Shown: piece after piece, positions 1-9,025 of the stretch | Layout of the letters: each line of letters begins with the position of its first letter | Position numbering within the stretch: position 1 is the stretch's first letter | Assembly: GCF_046507575.1 (NCBI RefSeq) | Contig: NZ_JBKFEY010000009.1 | Span: 52,146 to 116,145, forward strand | DNA length: 64,000 bases | Source: Pontitalea aquivivens | Lineage (GTDB): Bacteria; Pseudomonadota; Alphaproteobacteria; Rhodobacterales; Rhodobacteraceae | Reading direction: 5' to 3' | Made by a program: the position numbers and the translations under genes | The notes under the pieces: generated by a model | Seen by the model: the letters and a program-made list of their open reading frames with translations, nothing else | Told to the model about the DNA's origin: nothing | The model's database searches: none

Positions 1-458
1 CAGGTCTTGTTCGGGTTGGCGACGACGGCGCCGTCTTTGACGACCTCGGCGGCCAGGGCGTTGAACCAGTCGGCGGGGGTAAAGGCGAATTCCGCGCCGT
101 TGATGTCGCTGGCAAAGACGATCCCGTCATAGCCGAAGCGGACCTCCATGATTTCGGTCACGCCGTTCCGGGCGCACAGGTCGATGTCCGACTGCTTGAT
201 GCGCGAGGACGAATTGGCGATGTCGATGGTGTTTTCGCCCACGCCTTCGCACAGCTTCTTGCGGCCCGCACCCGAACCGCCCGATTCGACAACCGGGGTC
301 GGGAAATCGAAGTTTTCGCCAAAGGCCTCGGCGACGATGGTGGCATAGGGCAGCACGGTTGACGAACCGGCGGTCTGCACGTTGTCGCGCGCAGCAGCGG
401 CCCCGGCGGACACGGCCAGCATCGCCAGCGCGGAAACGGAAAGCTTCATCGGGTTCAT
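1..458 (-). CDS. pstS: PstS, phosphate ABC transporter substrate-binding protein (partial, C-terminus outside window)
   Basis: The first 152 codons are visible; the gene runs off the left edge. The chosen ATG at 458 has an AGGAG ribosome site 6-7 bases upstream and gives a typical signal peptide of about 22 residues ending in an Ala-rich stretch. The mature part starts with the PstS phosphate-loop motif TAGSSTVLPY and continues with ESGGSGAGRKKLCEGVG and the SSSRIKQSD segment, all typical of periplasmic phosphate-binding proteins. It would deliver phosphate to PstCAB in the inner membrane. A strong Pho box lies upstream, so PhoB control under phosphate starvation is expected. The family assignment is secure; the rest of the pst operon must lie to the left. 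Confidence 0.93.
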   Translation of the reverse strand, partial: MNPMKLSVSALAMLAVSAGAAAARDNVQTAGSSTVLPYATIVAEAFGENFDFPTPVVESGGSGAGRKKLCEGVGENTIDIANSSSRIKQSDIDLCARNGVTEIMEVRFGYDGIVFASDINGAEFAFTPADWFNALAAEVVKDGAVVANPNKT

Positions 459-521
459 GGATCACTCCTGACAATCGGGATGGGTCACGATCGACCTCAG
501 GCGACCTGTTACGTCTGTTGC

Positions 522-561
522 GTGACACTTCTGCTTCATCCATGTGACAGGCGTGTGACAA
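522..561 (-). promoter_or_regulatory. Tandem Pho box upstream of pstS
   Basis: Read on the minus strand, 561-544 is TTGTCAC-ACGC-CTGTCAC, two 7-base repeats in an 11-base register that match the PhoB box closely. A further half site, GTGTCAC, sits two 11-base steps downstream (528-522), with a degenerate repeat (533-539) between them. Four half sites in phase suggest a double box for two PhoB dimers. The array lies about 65-100 bases upstream of the pstS start, as expected for a box replacing the -35 element. Confidence 0.85.
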
Positions 562-715
562 TTTGCGCCCCCGGTGGAATTGATGCGGGGCGCGCGCGCG
601 GGGCCCGGGGCGAAACCGGCACGGCGCGCAGCGCGTATCGGGACGGTGGGGGCTGGCTGGTCACGGCCAAGCCTGTCATACCGAAGCCACCGATTGGACC
701 TGCGAAACCCACTGG

Positions 716-2458
716 ATGCGCCGCATGAAGATCCTGTTCGACGAAGGCCCGCTGGGCGGCGGCACGCTGTTTGACGCGCCGGTGCGGCTGATCCGGGCCG
801 ATGGGCCCGACCAGGTGCCCGAGGCCCTGGACCAGATTGCCCGCGCCCAGGCCGAAGGCCACTGGCTGGCGGGCTGTTTCAGCTATGAACTGGGCTATTG
901 CCTGACAGAACGGCTGGCGCCGCTGCTGCCGCGGGAACGGCGGGTGCCACTGATCCTGATGGGGGTGTTTGGCGGTTGCCGCGCCCCGGCGCCGGATGCG
1001 CCGGCGCCCGTCTTTCTGTCACCGCCCTGCCCGGCCTGGGACAGCGCGCGCTATGGCGTGGCCTTCGACCGGGTGCGCGATTACATCGCCGCGGGCGATT
1101 GTTATCAGATCAACCTGACCTTTCCGCAGACCCTGCGCGCCACGGGCACGCCGGATGCGCTTTATGCCGCGCTGCGCCGGGTGCAACCCGTGCGCCACGG
1201 CGCGCTGGTCGATCTGGGCGGGCCGGTGATTCTGTCCCGATCGCCGGAATTGTTCTTTGCCGTCGATGCGGACGGCATGATCGAAACCCGCCCGATGAAG
1301 GGCACCGTGGCGCGCGGCGCAACGCCCGGGGCGGACAGGGCCGCGCGCGACTGGCTGGGCGCGTCGGAAAAGAACCGGGCGGAAAACCTGATGATCGTGG
1401 ATCTTTTGCGCAACGACCTGTCGCGGATCAGCCGCGTCGGCTCGGTCCGGGTGCCGCGGCTGTTTGAGGTGGAAAGCTATGCCACCGTGCATCAGATGAC
1501 CTCGACCGTGCGCGCGCAGCTGTTGCCCGGCACCAACCTGCCCGCGATCCTGCACGCGCTGTTTCCCTGCGGGTCGGTCACCGGCGCGCCCAAGATCCGC
1601 GCGATGGAAATCATCCGCGAACTGGAACCCGCGCCCCGCGATGCCTATTGCGGGGCGATCGGCTGGGTGGCGCCCGATGGGCGGATGTCGTTCAACGTGG
1701 CGATCCGCACGCTGACCCTGCATGACGATGGCGAGGCGGTGCTGAACGTCGGTGGCGGCGTGGTGCATGACAGCACCGGCGATGCCGAATATGCCGAGGC
1801 GCTGTTGAAGGCCGGTTTTGCCCGCCTGCCCGGCTCCGACCTATTTGGGCCAGACCTTCAGGTGATCGAGACGCTGGGCAGCGATGGGCAGGGGGGCTTT
1901 GTCCGGCTGAATCTGCATCTGGACCGGCTGCGGGCAAGCTGTGCGCGGCTGGGCCTGCCGCTGGACATGGGCGCGGTGCGCGCGGCGCTGGCCGATGTGC
2001 CCCGCGATGGGCCGCGCCGGGTACGGCTGGCGGTGGATGCGGGCGGCCGGGTCGCGCTGACCCATGCCCCCTGCCCGCCCGTCAGCGCGCCCTGGCGGCT
2101 GCGGATCGCGGCGGAACGGCTGGACAGCGCCGATCCATGGCTGGGGGTGAAGACCACGCATCGCGCGATCTATGACCGCGCCCGCGCCGCCCTGCCCGAA
2201 GGGGTGGATGAGCTTTTATTCCTGAACGAACGCGATGAGGTGTGTGAGGGCACGATCACCAATGTCTTCGCGCGGCTGGACGGGCAGCTTTGCACCCCGC
2301 CGCTGGCCTGCGGCGTGTTGCCCGGCGTGCTGCGCCGCGATCTGATCGACCGGGGCGAGGCGGTGGAACGCATCCTGACCCCCACCGACCTGACCCGGGC
2401 CAAGGCGCTGTTCGTGGGCAATTCGCTGCGCGGGCTGATCCCGGCGGTGATGGCCTGA
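716..2458 (+). CDS. pabBC: Fused aminodeoxychorismate synthase component I / 4-amino-4-deoxychorismate lyase (PabB-PabC)
   Basis: 580 residues with two domains. Residues 1 to about 365 are a chorismate-binding PabB domain, with PMKGT near residue 193, the helix with LLRNDLSRI, and GSVTGAPK near 285. Residues about 370-580 are a class IV PLP-dependent lyase (PabC) with the EGTITNVF motif near 511 and GVLPGVLRRDLI after it. The protein would turn chorismate plus ammonia (from a PabA glutaminase encoded elsewhere) into 4-aminobenzoate for folate synthesis, in the cytoplasm. A second in-frame ATG at 725 (MKILF) is an equally possible start; neither has a strong ribosome site. The gene stands alone between pstS (divergent) and the GntR gene (convergent, 17-base gap). 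Confidence 0.92.
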   Translation: MRRMKILFDEGPLGGGTLFDAPVRLIRADGPDQVPEALDQIARAQAEGHWLAGCFSYELGYCLTERLAPLLPRERRVPLILMGVFGGCRAPAPDAPAPVFLSPPCPAWDSARYGVAFDRVRDYIAAGDCYQINLTFPQTLRATGTPDALYAALRRVQPVRHGALVDLGGPVILSRSPELFFAVDADGMIETRPMKGTVARGATPGADRAARDWLGASEKNRAENLMIVDLLRNDLSRISRVGSVRVPRLFEVESYATVHQMTSTVRAQLLPGTNLPAILHALFPCGSVTGAPKIRAMEIIRELEPAPRDAYCGAIGWVAPDGRMSFNVAIRTLTLHDDGEAVLNVGGGVVHDSTGDAEYAEALLKAGFARLPGSDLFGPDLQVIETLGSDGQGGFVRLNLHLDRLRASCARLGLPLDMGAVRAALADVPRDGPRRVRLAVDAGGRVALTHAPCPPVSAPWRLRIAAERLDSADPWLGVKTTHRAIYDRARAALPEGVDELLFLNERDEVCEGTITNVFARLDGQLCTPPLACGVLPGVLRRDLIDRGEAVERILTPTDLTRAKALFVGNSLRGLIPAVMA

Positions 2459-2475
2459 AAGACGGGTCTGATCGG

Positions 2476-3123
2476 TTACAGCAGCGACAGGGTGCTTTCG
2501 CGGGCGGATCGCACATGCGCGCGCATCGCCGCCTCGGCCCCGTCGGGGTCACGGGCGCGCAGCCGGTCAAAGATGGCGCGGTGTTCGGCCAGCGCCTCTT
2601 CGGCGCGGCCCGGCCGGGTGGACGATTTCAGCCGGTGGATGCGCAGCTGATAATAGACCTCGCTTAGCAGCAGCCGTTCGATATTGACACAACCCGAGGC
2701 GCGGGCGATGGCGAAATGGAAATCCTCATCGGTGGATTTCTGGCGATAGGAATGGCTGTCGCGGATGCTTTGGCCGTGGCGGCCCAGCATGTCCTCGACC
2801 TCGGCCAGCCAGTTATCCGAGGCATTTTCCGCCGCCAGCCGCGCCGCCATGCCTTCCATCGCTTCACGCAGATAGAACAGTTGGCGCAGTTCATCGGCGC
2901 CGAATTCGATCACCCGTACGCCCACGCGCGGCACGCGCTGCACCAGCTTGCCTTCCAGGCGCTGCAAGGCCTCGCGGATCGGGCCGCGGCTGATGCCCAG
3001 TTCCCGCGCCAGATTCGATTCCGACAGCTTTTCACCCGGCTCGAATTCACCCGATGTGATCGCCTCGACCACGCGGTCGAACACCTCGGAGGCCAGCGAA
3101 TTCAATCTGATCGGCTCTACCAT
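2476..3123 (-). CDS. GntR/FadR-family transcriptional regulator (FCD domain)
   Basis: 215 residues from ATG 3123, chosen because GAGGTG lies 8 bases upstream; a TTG at 3129 is too close to that site. The N-terminal winged helix contains ELGISRGPIREALQRLEG, the typical GntR recognition region, and the C-terminal all-helical FCD domain would bind a small carboxylic acid using His/Asp-coordinated metal. The gene is transcribed divergently from the amide/lyase operon at 3299, with a 175-base shared control region, so it is most likely that operon's repressor. The effector is unknown. Confidence 0.9.
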   Translation of the reverse strand: MVEPIRLNSLASEVFDRVVEAITSGEFEPGEKLSESNLARELGISRGPIREALQRLEGKLVQRVPRVGVRVIEFGADELRQLFYLREAMEGMAARLAAENASDNWLAEVEDMLGRHGQSIRDSHSYRQKSTDEDFHFAIARASGCVNIERLLLSEVYYQLRIHRLKSSTRPGRAEEALAEHRAIFDRLRARDPDGAEAAMRAHVRSARESTLSLL

Positions 3124-3195
3124 ACGCAAAACACCTCAATTCATTGCCCTAGCGATAGCGCATGGCAGGCGGCGGCGCAACAATCGCCAACTGTC

Positions 3196-3214
3196 ATCAA
3201 TTGACCAAGTTGAT
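3196..3214. promoter_or_regulatory. Candidate GntR operator in the divergent control region
   Basis: An imperfect 19-base palindrome: ATCAA arms with TTGAT partner and one further paired T/A inside. It is flanked by a wider inverted pair CTGTCA (3191-3196) and TGACAG (3225-3230). Its position between the divergent GntR gene and the operon at 3299 makes it the best operator candidate. Binding is inferred. Confidence 0.4.
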
Positions 3215-3223
3215 CGCAAACTG

Positions 3224-3252
3224 TTGACAGAGAACAGATGCCCGTCCATCCT
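3224..3252 (+). promoter_or_regulatory. Candidate sigma-70 promoter of the amide/lyase operon
   Basis: A perfect -35 TTGACA (3224-3229) is followed after 17 bases by CATCCT (3247-3252), a moderate -10. The coding start is 47 bases further on. The palindrome at 3196-3214 lies just upstream of the -35. Confidence 0.4.
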
Positions 3253-3298
3253 CTGGCAAACCGGCCGGCCCCGGGCCCGGCGCATCAGTGGAAAGACC

Positions 3299-4168
3299 AT
3301 GCGGAATACCGAAAAGCTTCGCCACCTTGCCGCGGCGCGCACTGCGCTGACCGTGCCTGGGGCGCCCAATGCGCTGTTTGCGCGCGTGATTGAAGACCTG
3401 GGCTTTCAGGCCGTCTATGCCACCGGCGCAGGCATTGCCAACATGTCGCTGGGCGCGCCCGATGTGGGGCTGACCACACTGACCGAGGTCGCCCAGACCG
3501 TCGCGATGATGGCCGATGCGGTGGACATTCCGATCATCGTCGATGCCGACACCGGCTTTGGCAATGCGGTGAACATGGTCCGCACCGTGCGCGTGCTGGA
3601 ACGCGCCGGCGCGGCGGGGATTCAGGTCGAGGATCAGGTATTCCCCAAGAAATGCGGCCATTTCAACGGCAAGGGCGTGATCCCCTGCGCCGAGATGGTG
3701 CAAAAGATCAAGGCCGCAGCCGATGCCCGGCAGGACCAGAACCTGCAGATCATCGCGCGCACCGATGCCCGCGCGATCGAGGGGCTGGATGGCGCGCTGG
3801 AACGCGCCAGCGCCTATATCGCGGCGGGCGCCGACATCACCTTTGTCGAGGCGCCGCAAAGTTTTGACGAACTGGCGCGGATCGGGCGGGAACTGCCCGC
3901 GCCGCAGGTGGCCAATATCGTCTTTGGTGGCAAGACCCCCGATCCGGGACGCGCGGTGCTGGCCGAAAACGGCTTTTCGCTGGTGCTTTATGCCAATGCC
4001 GCGCTGCAGGCGGCGCTGCAGGCTTCGCGTGAGGTGCTGGAGGCGCTGCAGCAGGATGGCAACCTGGACCGGGTGGCGGACCGGCTGGCCTCATTCGAGG
4101 CGCGTCAGGCGGCGGTGGCAAAAGACCGCTGGGACGCGCTGGAAGCAAAATACGGACACGAAGGATAA
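3299..4168 (+). CDS. Isocitrate lyase / PEP mutase superfamily protein (C-C lyase)
   Basis: 289 residues, the usual size of 2-methylisocitrate lyase, dimethylmalate lyase and oxaloacetate decarboxylase relatives. The start at ATG 3299 gives the family's opening LTVPGAPNALFARVIEDLGF region. The metal-binding DADTGFGN motif is near residue 81 and the active-site loop KKCGH, with the catalytic cysteine, near 117-121. Members cleave or decarboxylate 2-hydroxy or 2-oxo diacids to give pyruvate, glyoxylate or similar. As first gene of the operon with hydrolases and a PrpD-like protein, it may carry out the final carbon-carbon cleavage. The exact substrate cannot be read from the sequence. Confidence 0.88.
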   Translation: MRNTEKLRHLAAARTALTVPGAPNALFARVIEDLGFQAVYATGAGIANMSLGAPDVGLTTLTEVAQTVAMMADAVDIPIIVDADTGFGNAVNMVRTVRVLERAGAAGIQVEDQVFPKKCGHFNGKGVIPCAEMVQKIKAAADARQDQNLQIIARTDARAIEGLDGALERASAYIAAGADITFVEAPQSFDELARIGRELPAPQVANIVFGGKTPDPGRAVLAENGFSLVLYANAALQAALQASREVLEALQQDGNLDRVADRLASFEARQAAVAKDRWDALEAKYGHEG

Positions 4169-4178
4169 GGGGGCCGAC

Positions 4179-4859
4179 ATGGCACGCATCTGGGACGGGA
4201 TCATCAGCGAGGACGAACAGCGCGCCTATGCGGCGGCGGGGTTCGGCAAGCCGACGGGTCTGGGCAAGCGCCCGGCGCTGCTGATCATCGACGTGCAATA
4301 CCGCACGGTCGGCACCACGCCGCAACCCTTCTGGGAATCTATCAAGGAATTCCCCACGTCCTGCGGGCAGGTGGGCTGGGACGCGGTGGCCAATATCAAG
4401 CGTCTGGTCACGATGTTCCGCGCCAGGGGCTGGCCGATCATGTACCCCCATGTCGCGCCCAAGGAAAAATTCGACCAGGGCCGTCTGGCCGACAAGGTGC
4501 CCGCGCTGATGGGCGTGGCGGCCAAGGGCTATGAATTCGTGCCCGACATCGCACCCGCGCCGGGCGACATCCTGTTGCCCAAGAAACATCCCAGCGCGTT
4601 TTTCGGCACGCCGCTGGTCAGCTATCTGATCGACGCGGGCGCGGATTCGCTGGTGGTGACGGGCTGCACGACCTCGGGCTGCGTGCGCGGGTCGGTGGTG
4701 GACGGCTTTGCCTGCAACTTCCGCGTGACCGTGCCGGAAGATGCGGTCTACGACCGTTCGGCAACCTCACATGCGGTGAACCTGTTCGACATGGCGTCCA
4801 AATATGCCGATGTCATGAGCACCGATGACACCCTGCGCGCGCTGGAAGCGATCGCCTGA
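4179..4859 (+). CDS. Isochorismatase-family cysteine amidohydrolase
   Basis: 226 residues. The Asp-Lys-Cys triad is visible: Asp in LLIIDVQ (about residue 37), Lys in PKKHPSAFFGT (about 135), and the nucleophilic Cys in VVTGCTTSGCVRGSV (about 162). Relatives include N-carbamoylsarcosine amidohydrolase, maleamate amidohydrolase and nicotinamidase, all removing ammonia or carbamate from small amides. The gene starts 10 bases after the lyase gene and lies in an operon with a hydantoinase-like and an asparaginase-like gene, which supports an amide or carbamoyl substrate. The presence of the triad makes it likely active. Confidence 0.88.
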   Translation: MARIWDGIISEDEQRAYAAAGFGKPTGLGKRPALLIIDVQYRTVGTTPQPFWESIKEFPTSCGQVGWDAVANIKRLVTMFRARGWPIMYPHVAPKEKFDQGRLADKVPALMGVAAKGYEFVPDIAPAPGDILLPKKHPSAFFGTPLVSYLIDAGADSLVVTGCTTSGCVRGSVVDGFACNFRVTVPEDAVYDRSATSHAVNLFDMASKYADVMSTDDTLRALEAIA

Positions 4860-4869
4860 ACCCCGGGAA

Positions 4870-6249
4870 ATGGACATGAGTGACGAAATCGACCTTCTGG
4901 TGATCGGCGCGGGCGCCTGCGGGCTGTGCGCGGCCATCGCCGGCGCGGATGCGGGGCTAAGCGTTGCAATCGTGGAAAAGACCGACCGGCCCGGCGGCAA
5001 TTCGGCGCTGTCAACCGGATCGGTGCCCGCCGCGGGCAGCCGGTTCCAGCGCGAGGCCGGGATCAAGGATGACCCGGAAACCTATTTCCGCGACCTGATG
5101 GGCATTGCCGGGGAAACCGACGACCCCGGGCTGGTGCGGCGGATGACGCAGGTTTCGGCACAAACCGTGGAATGGCTGGTCGATGTGGCCGAGGCCAGGA
5201 TCCAGCTGATCACCGCCTACAAGCACATCGGCCATTCGGTACAACGCCTGCACGCCCCGGAGTCGCGCCGCGGCATCGACCTGGTGAACGATCTGGTCCG
5301 CGCGGTGGAAAAGCGTGACATTCCGCTGGCCGTGGGCAATGCCGTGCGCCGCCTGATCATTCAGGATGGCGCGGTCAGGGGCGCGATCGTCGATACCGGC
5401 GACGGGCAGGAAACCGAGATTCGCGCCCGCGCGACGCTGCTGGCGCTGAACGGCTTTGGCGCGAACAAGGCGCTGGTGGAACGCTTCTGCCCGGAAATCG
5501 CGGGCGCGCAATATTTCGGCGCGCAGGGATCCGACGGCGAGGCCGTGATCTGGGGCGAGGAACTGGGCGCACGGCTGGACAACATGCAGGCCTATCAGGG
5601 CTATGCCGCGGTGGCCGATCCACATGGGTCCATCCTGTCCTGGACGACGGTGGAAAAGGGCGGCGTGCTGCTGGGCAAGGATGGCAAGCGGTTCGGCGAT
5701 GAATCGCTGGGTTATTCCGGTTTCGCCAAATTCGTGCTGTCGCAGGGCAGCCACGCCTGGGCGATCTTTGACCAGCGCATCTTTGACATTGCGATGCAGG
5801 AAGAGGAATTTGCCGAGCTTTGGGACCATGGCGGCCTGAGGAAGGGCGACACCGTGGCCGAGGTGGCCCAGGCCCAGGGCCTGGATGGTGCCGCGGCCGA
5901 GGCGGCGGTGGCCGAATACAACGCCGCCGCTACGGCGGGCCGCGCGGATGCCTTTGGCCGGGTGGCCTATGGTCTGGCCCCCCTGCAGGCGCCGTTCTAT
6001 TCCTGCCGCGTGGTGCCGGCGCTGTTCCACACGCAGGGCGGCCTGCATGTGGATGCCGATGGCCGCGTGATGCGGACGGACGGCAGCGCGATCCCCGGCC
6101 TTTACGCGGGCGGCGGGGCGGCGGCGGGGATCAGCGGGCGCGCGGGCGCGCTTGGCTATGCCTCGGGCAATGGTCTGCTGACGGCAACCGCGCTTGGCCG
6201 TCTGGCCGCGCTGGCGGCGGCGCGCGACCTGGGGGTGACCCGCGCATGA
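4870..6249 (+). CDS. FAD-dependent oxidoreductase (fumarate reductase flavoprotein / KstD-like)
   Basis: 459 residues. The N-terminal dinucleotide-binding loop LLVIGAGACGLCAAIAGAD (residues about 9-27) is followed by VEKTDRPGGNSALS, a typical FAD contact. The C-terminus has GLYAGGGAAAGISG and SGNGLLTATALG, closing the FAD domain as in the flavoprotein subunits of fumarate reductase and 3-ketosteroid dehydrogenase. No signal peptide is seen, so it is cytoplasmic. It probably reduces or desaturates a C-C bond next to a carbonyl. Starts at ATG 4870 or 4876; a GGGA site favours neither clearly. It overlaps the next gene by ATGA. Confidence 0.82.
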   Translation: MDMSDEIDLLVIGAGACGLCAAIAGADAGLSVAIVEKTDRPGGNSALSTGSVPAAGSRFQREAGIKDDPETYFRDLMGIAGETDDPGLVRRMTQVSAQTVEWLVDVAEARIQLITAYKHIGHSVQRLHAPESRRGIDLVNDLVRAVEKRDIPLAVGNAVRRLIIQDGAVRGAIVDTGDGQETEIRARATLLALNGFGANKALVERFCPEIAGAQYFGAQGSDGEAVIWGEELGARLDNMQAYQGYAAVADPHGSILSWTTVEKGGVLLGKDGKRFGDESLGYSGFAKFVLSQGSHAWAIFDQRIFDIAMQEEEFAELWDHGGLRKGDTVAEVAQAQGLDGAAAEAAVAEYNAAATAGRADAFGRVAYGLAPLQAPFYSCRVVPALFHTQGGLHVDADGRVMRTDGSAIPGLYAGGGAAAGISGRAGALGYASGNGLLTATALGRLAALAAARDLGVTRA

Positions 6250-7619
6250 CGCTTCTGGCCGATATCGTCGCGCGTCTGGCGCAGATCGAAACCCTGCCCG
6301 CGCCGGTGGAACGGGTGGCGCTGCTGCACCTGACCGACGCGATCGGTGTCGGCCATGCCGCCGCCGGAACCGCCATCGGTGCGCCCTGGCGGCGCCACGG
6401 CGCATCCGTGGCGCAGGGTGGCGCGGCCAGCGTCTTTGGCCAGCCCCAGGGCGCCGCGCCGGCGGATGCGGCGCTGGTCAATGGCGGGCTGATCCACAGC
6501 CTGGAATATGACGACACGCACACCGGGTCCATCGTGCATGGCAGCGCGGTGCTGGCCCCCGCGGCCCTTGCCGCGGCCGAAGGCGCGGGCGCCAGTGGCG
6601 CGGCCCTGATCCGCAGCTATGCCCTGTGGTATGAGGTGATGATCCGCCTTGGCATCGCCTCGGCCGGGGGGTTCCAGAACCGCGGGTTTCAGCTGACCTC
6701 GGTGGGCGGCGCGCTTTGCGCCGCCGGAATCGCGGCGGACCTGCGCGGCCTTGGTGCGGCGGGTCAGATCGCGGCCATCGGCATCGCGCTAAGCCAGGCC
6801 TCGGGCGTGTTCGAATTCCTGACGAACGGCTCGACCGTGAAATCCATGCATCCCGGCTGGGCGGCCCATGCCGGGCTGATCGCCGCCGATCTGGCGGCGG
6901 CGGGTATCACCGGCCCCGAAACCGCGCTGGAGGGCCGCTTTGGCCTGTTCCGCGTCTTTGCCGGCGACGAGGACGCCGCCGCCCGCCTGGCGCCGCTGAT
7001 CACGGATCTGGGGCAGGTCTGGCACCTGGAACGCGCAGCCTACAAGTTCTTTCCCTGCTGTCACTATATCCACCCCTTCCTGGAAGGCATCGAACGGCTG
7101 GCCGCCCAGGGTCTTGCGGCGGACAGCGTCGACTGGATCGATTTTGGCGTGCCCGCAGGCGCGGCACCCATCATCTGCGACCCGTGGGAGGCGAAATGCA
7201 CCGCCCAAGGCCATGCCGCCCGCTGGAGCCTGCCCGTCACCGCCGCGATGTGGCTGGTCGATGCCGAGGTGACGCTGGACAGTTTCGAACGCCCCGCATC
7301 ACCGGGCGTTCACGCGCTGGCCGGGCGGATGCGCTGGTCGGTGCTGCGGGACAGCCGCTTCCCCGAACGGTTTGACGCGGGCATCCGCGCGGGCCTGCGC
7401 GATGGCCGCGTGCTGGATATGCGGGTGGATGATGTCTATGGCAATGCCTCGCGCCCGCCGGGGGCGTCGGATGTGATGTCGAAATTCACCGCCAATCTGG
7501 CGCGGCTGGCGGACCCCGCGCAGGCGGATGCGCTGACCCGCGCGTTGGAAGGGTTGCCAGACGCCACGGGGCTGGCCGGGCTGTCGGGCGCGCTGCGCGC
7601 CATATCGGGAAAGGCATGA
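6246..7619 (+). CDS. MmgE/PrpD family protein
   Basis: 457 residues, the normal length of this family, which includes 2-methylcitrate dehydratase, cis-aconitate decarboxylase and iminodisuccinate epimerase. Recognisable stretches include LIHSLEYDDTHTGSIVHGS (the conserved His/Asp active-site region), the GSTVKSMHPGWAAHAG motif and the KFFPCCHYIHPF segment. ATG 6246 overlaps the upstream stop by 4 bases, and the stop overlaps the next ATG the same way. It likely hydrates, dehydrates or isomerises a tricarboxylate-like or amide-bearing acid. Together with the methylisocitrate-lyase-like first gene it recalls the 2-methylcitrate pair, but the amidases around it argue for another substrate. Confidence 0.86.
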   Translation: MTLLADIVARLAQIETLPAPVERVALLHLTDAIGVGHAAAGTAIGAPWRRHGASVAQGGAASVFGQPQGAAPADAALVNGGLIHSLEYDDTHTGSIVHGSAVLAPAALAAAEGAGASGAALIRSYALWYEVMIRLGIASAGGFQNRGFQLTSVGGALCAAGIAADLRGLGAAGQIAAIGIALSQASGVFEFLTNGSTVKSMHPGWAAHAGLIAADLAAAGITGPETALEGRFGLFRVFAGDEDAAARLAPLITDLGQVWHLERAAYKFFPCCHYIHPFLEGIERLAAQGLAADSVDWIDFGVPAGAAPIICDPWEAKCTAQGHAARWSLPVTAAMWLVDAEVTLDSFERPASPGVHALAGRMRWSVLRDSRFPERFDAGIRAGLRDGRVLDMRVDDVYGNASRPPGASDVMSKFTANLARLADPAQADALTRALEGLPDATGLAGLSGALRAISGKA

Positions 7620-9025
7620 TGATGACGCAATTCGACCTTCTGATTTCGGGCGGCGAGGCAATCCTGCCCGGCACCGGGCGCACCGCCTGCGATATCGCGG
7701 TGGCGGGCGGCAAGATCGCGGCGATCCTGGCGCCGGGCACGGTCGTGCAGGCGGCGCGCGTGGTCGATGCCACGGGCCTTGTGGTGATGCCCGGCGCGAT
7801 CGACGCGCATCTGCACCTGGGCCACGGAAAGGACATCGCCCGCCCCCGCATCCCCGGGGATGCCGACCGCGAAACCGCCGGCGCGGCCAGGGGCGGCGTC
7901 ACCTGCATGATCCCCTATCTGATGGGTACCGGACCCTATGAAGAGATTTTCGAAGATGTCGTTTCGGTGACCGAGGCCGGCGCGCGCATCGATTTCGGCT
8001 ATCACTTCATCATCTCGAATGAGGATCAGCTGAAGGGCGTTCCGGCCTATATCACCGATTACGGCGCGCCCACGCTGAAAATCTTCATGAACAACCGCGG
8101 CGGCGAAGGCGCGCGGCTGGGCCTGCCCGATATTGACGACGGCTTTTTCTATCGGCTGGCTGAACATGCCGCGGCGCATGGCGGCATGGTTGCCCCCCAC
8201 CCCGAAAACATCGAGGTCGCCTGGGTCCTGCGCAAGCGTGAAATGAACCGCGACCCCGAAGGCCACGGCGGTCTGGCCGCCTGGGACGCCACCCGCCCCG
8301 GCTTTGTCGAGGCCGAGGCGGTGCAGCGCGCGGCCTTCCTGGCCAATCACGCGGGCGCGGCGCTTTACGTCGTGCATACCTCATCCGCCGAGGCGCTGGA
8401 TGCGGCGATCGCGCGGCGCATGGCGGGCGACCGGGTGCATCTGGAAACCTGCCCGCATTACCTGACCCATGATGTGACATGGGAAGGCGGCGATCTGGGC
8501 AAGATCAACCCGCCGCTGCGGTCGCGCGCCGATTGCGATGCCTTGTGGCAGGCAATCTTTGATGGCGAGATCGACACGGTCGCCACCGATCACGTCCACC
8601 GCGACGCAAGTTCGAAAGAGGGCGGGATCTGGAAGGCCTCGCCCGGCTGTCCGGGGATGGAAACCCTGCTGCCGGTGCTGCTGACCGAAGGGCACCACGC
8701 CCGCGATCTGCCGCTGGAACGGATCGCGGAACTGGTCGCGGAAAATCCCGCGCGCCTGATGGGCCTGTCGCATGCCAAGGGCCGCATCGCGCCGGGGCTG
8801 GATGCCGATCTGGTGCTGGTCGATCTGGATGCCGAATGGGTGCTGCGGCGCGAGGATGTCGTGTCCTCGGCGGGCTATTCGATCTATGAAGGGCGTCCCT
8901 TCAAGGGCGCGATCCGCCACACCTTTGTGCGCGGTCATGCGGTGGTGGACAATGGCACGCTGGTCGATGACGCGCGCGGGATCGGTCGCTATCAGCACCG
9001 CAAGCTGGGAAAGGATGTACGATGA
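7616..9025 (+). CDS. Hydantoinase/dihydroorotase-family cyclic amidohydrolase
   Basis: 469 residues. Metal-site features in order: DAHLHLG near residue 62, the likely carbamylated lysine in TLKIFM near 154, His in PHPENIEV near 194, VVHTSS near 252, LETCPHYL, and the catalytic Asp in ATDHVHRD near 323. This is the binuclear zinc layout of D-hydantoinase, dihydropyrimidinase and allantoinase, which open cyclic amides. Within the operon it is the best candidate for ring opening. An extended N-terminus (MMM) reflects overlapping ATG codons with the upstream TGA; the third ATG could be the true start. Substrate unknown. Confidence 0.88.
   Translation: MMMTQFDLLISGGEAILPGTGRTACDIAVAGGKIAAILAPGTVVQAARVVDATGLVVMPGAIDAHLHLGHGKDIARPRIPGDADRETAGAARGGVTCMIPYLMGTGPYEEIFEDVVSVTEAGARIDFGYHFIISNEDQLKGVPAYITDYGAPTLKIFMNNRGGEGARLGLPDIDDGFFYRLAEHAAAHGGMVAPHPENIEVAWVLRKREMNRDPEGHGGLAAWDATRPGFVEAEAVQRAAFLANHAGAALYVVHTSSAEALDAAIARRMAGDRVHLETCPHYLTHDVTWEGGDLGKINPPLRSRADCDALWQAIFDGEIDTVATDHVHRDASSKEGGIWKASPGCPGMETLLPVLLTEGHHARDLPLERIAELVAENPARLMGLSHAKGRIAPGLDADLVLVDLDAEWVLRREDVVSSAGYSIYEGRPFKGAIRHTFVRGHAVVDNGTLVDDARGIGRYQHRKLGKDVR

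Noticed and set aside
2948..3298. Upstream in-frame extension of the ICL/PEP-mutase gene
   Set aside because: It would run through the divergent promoter and the GntR gene; the family alignment starts at ATG 3299.
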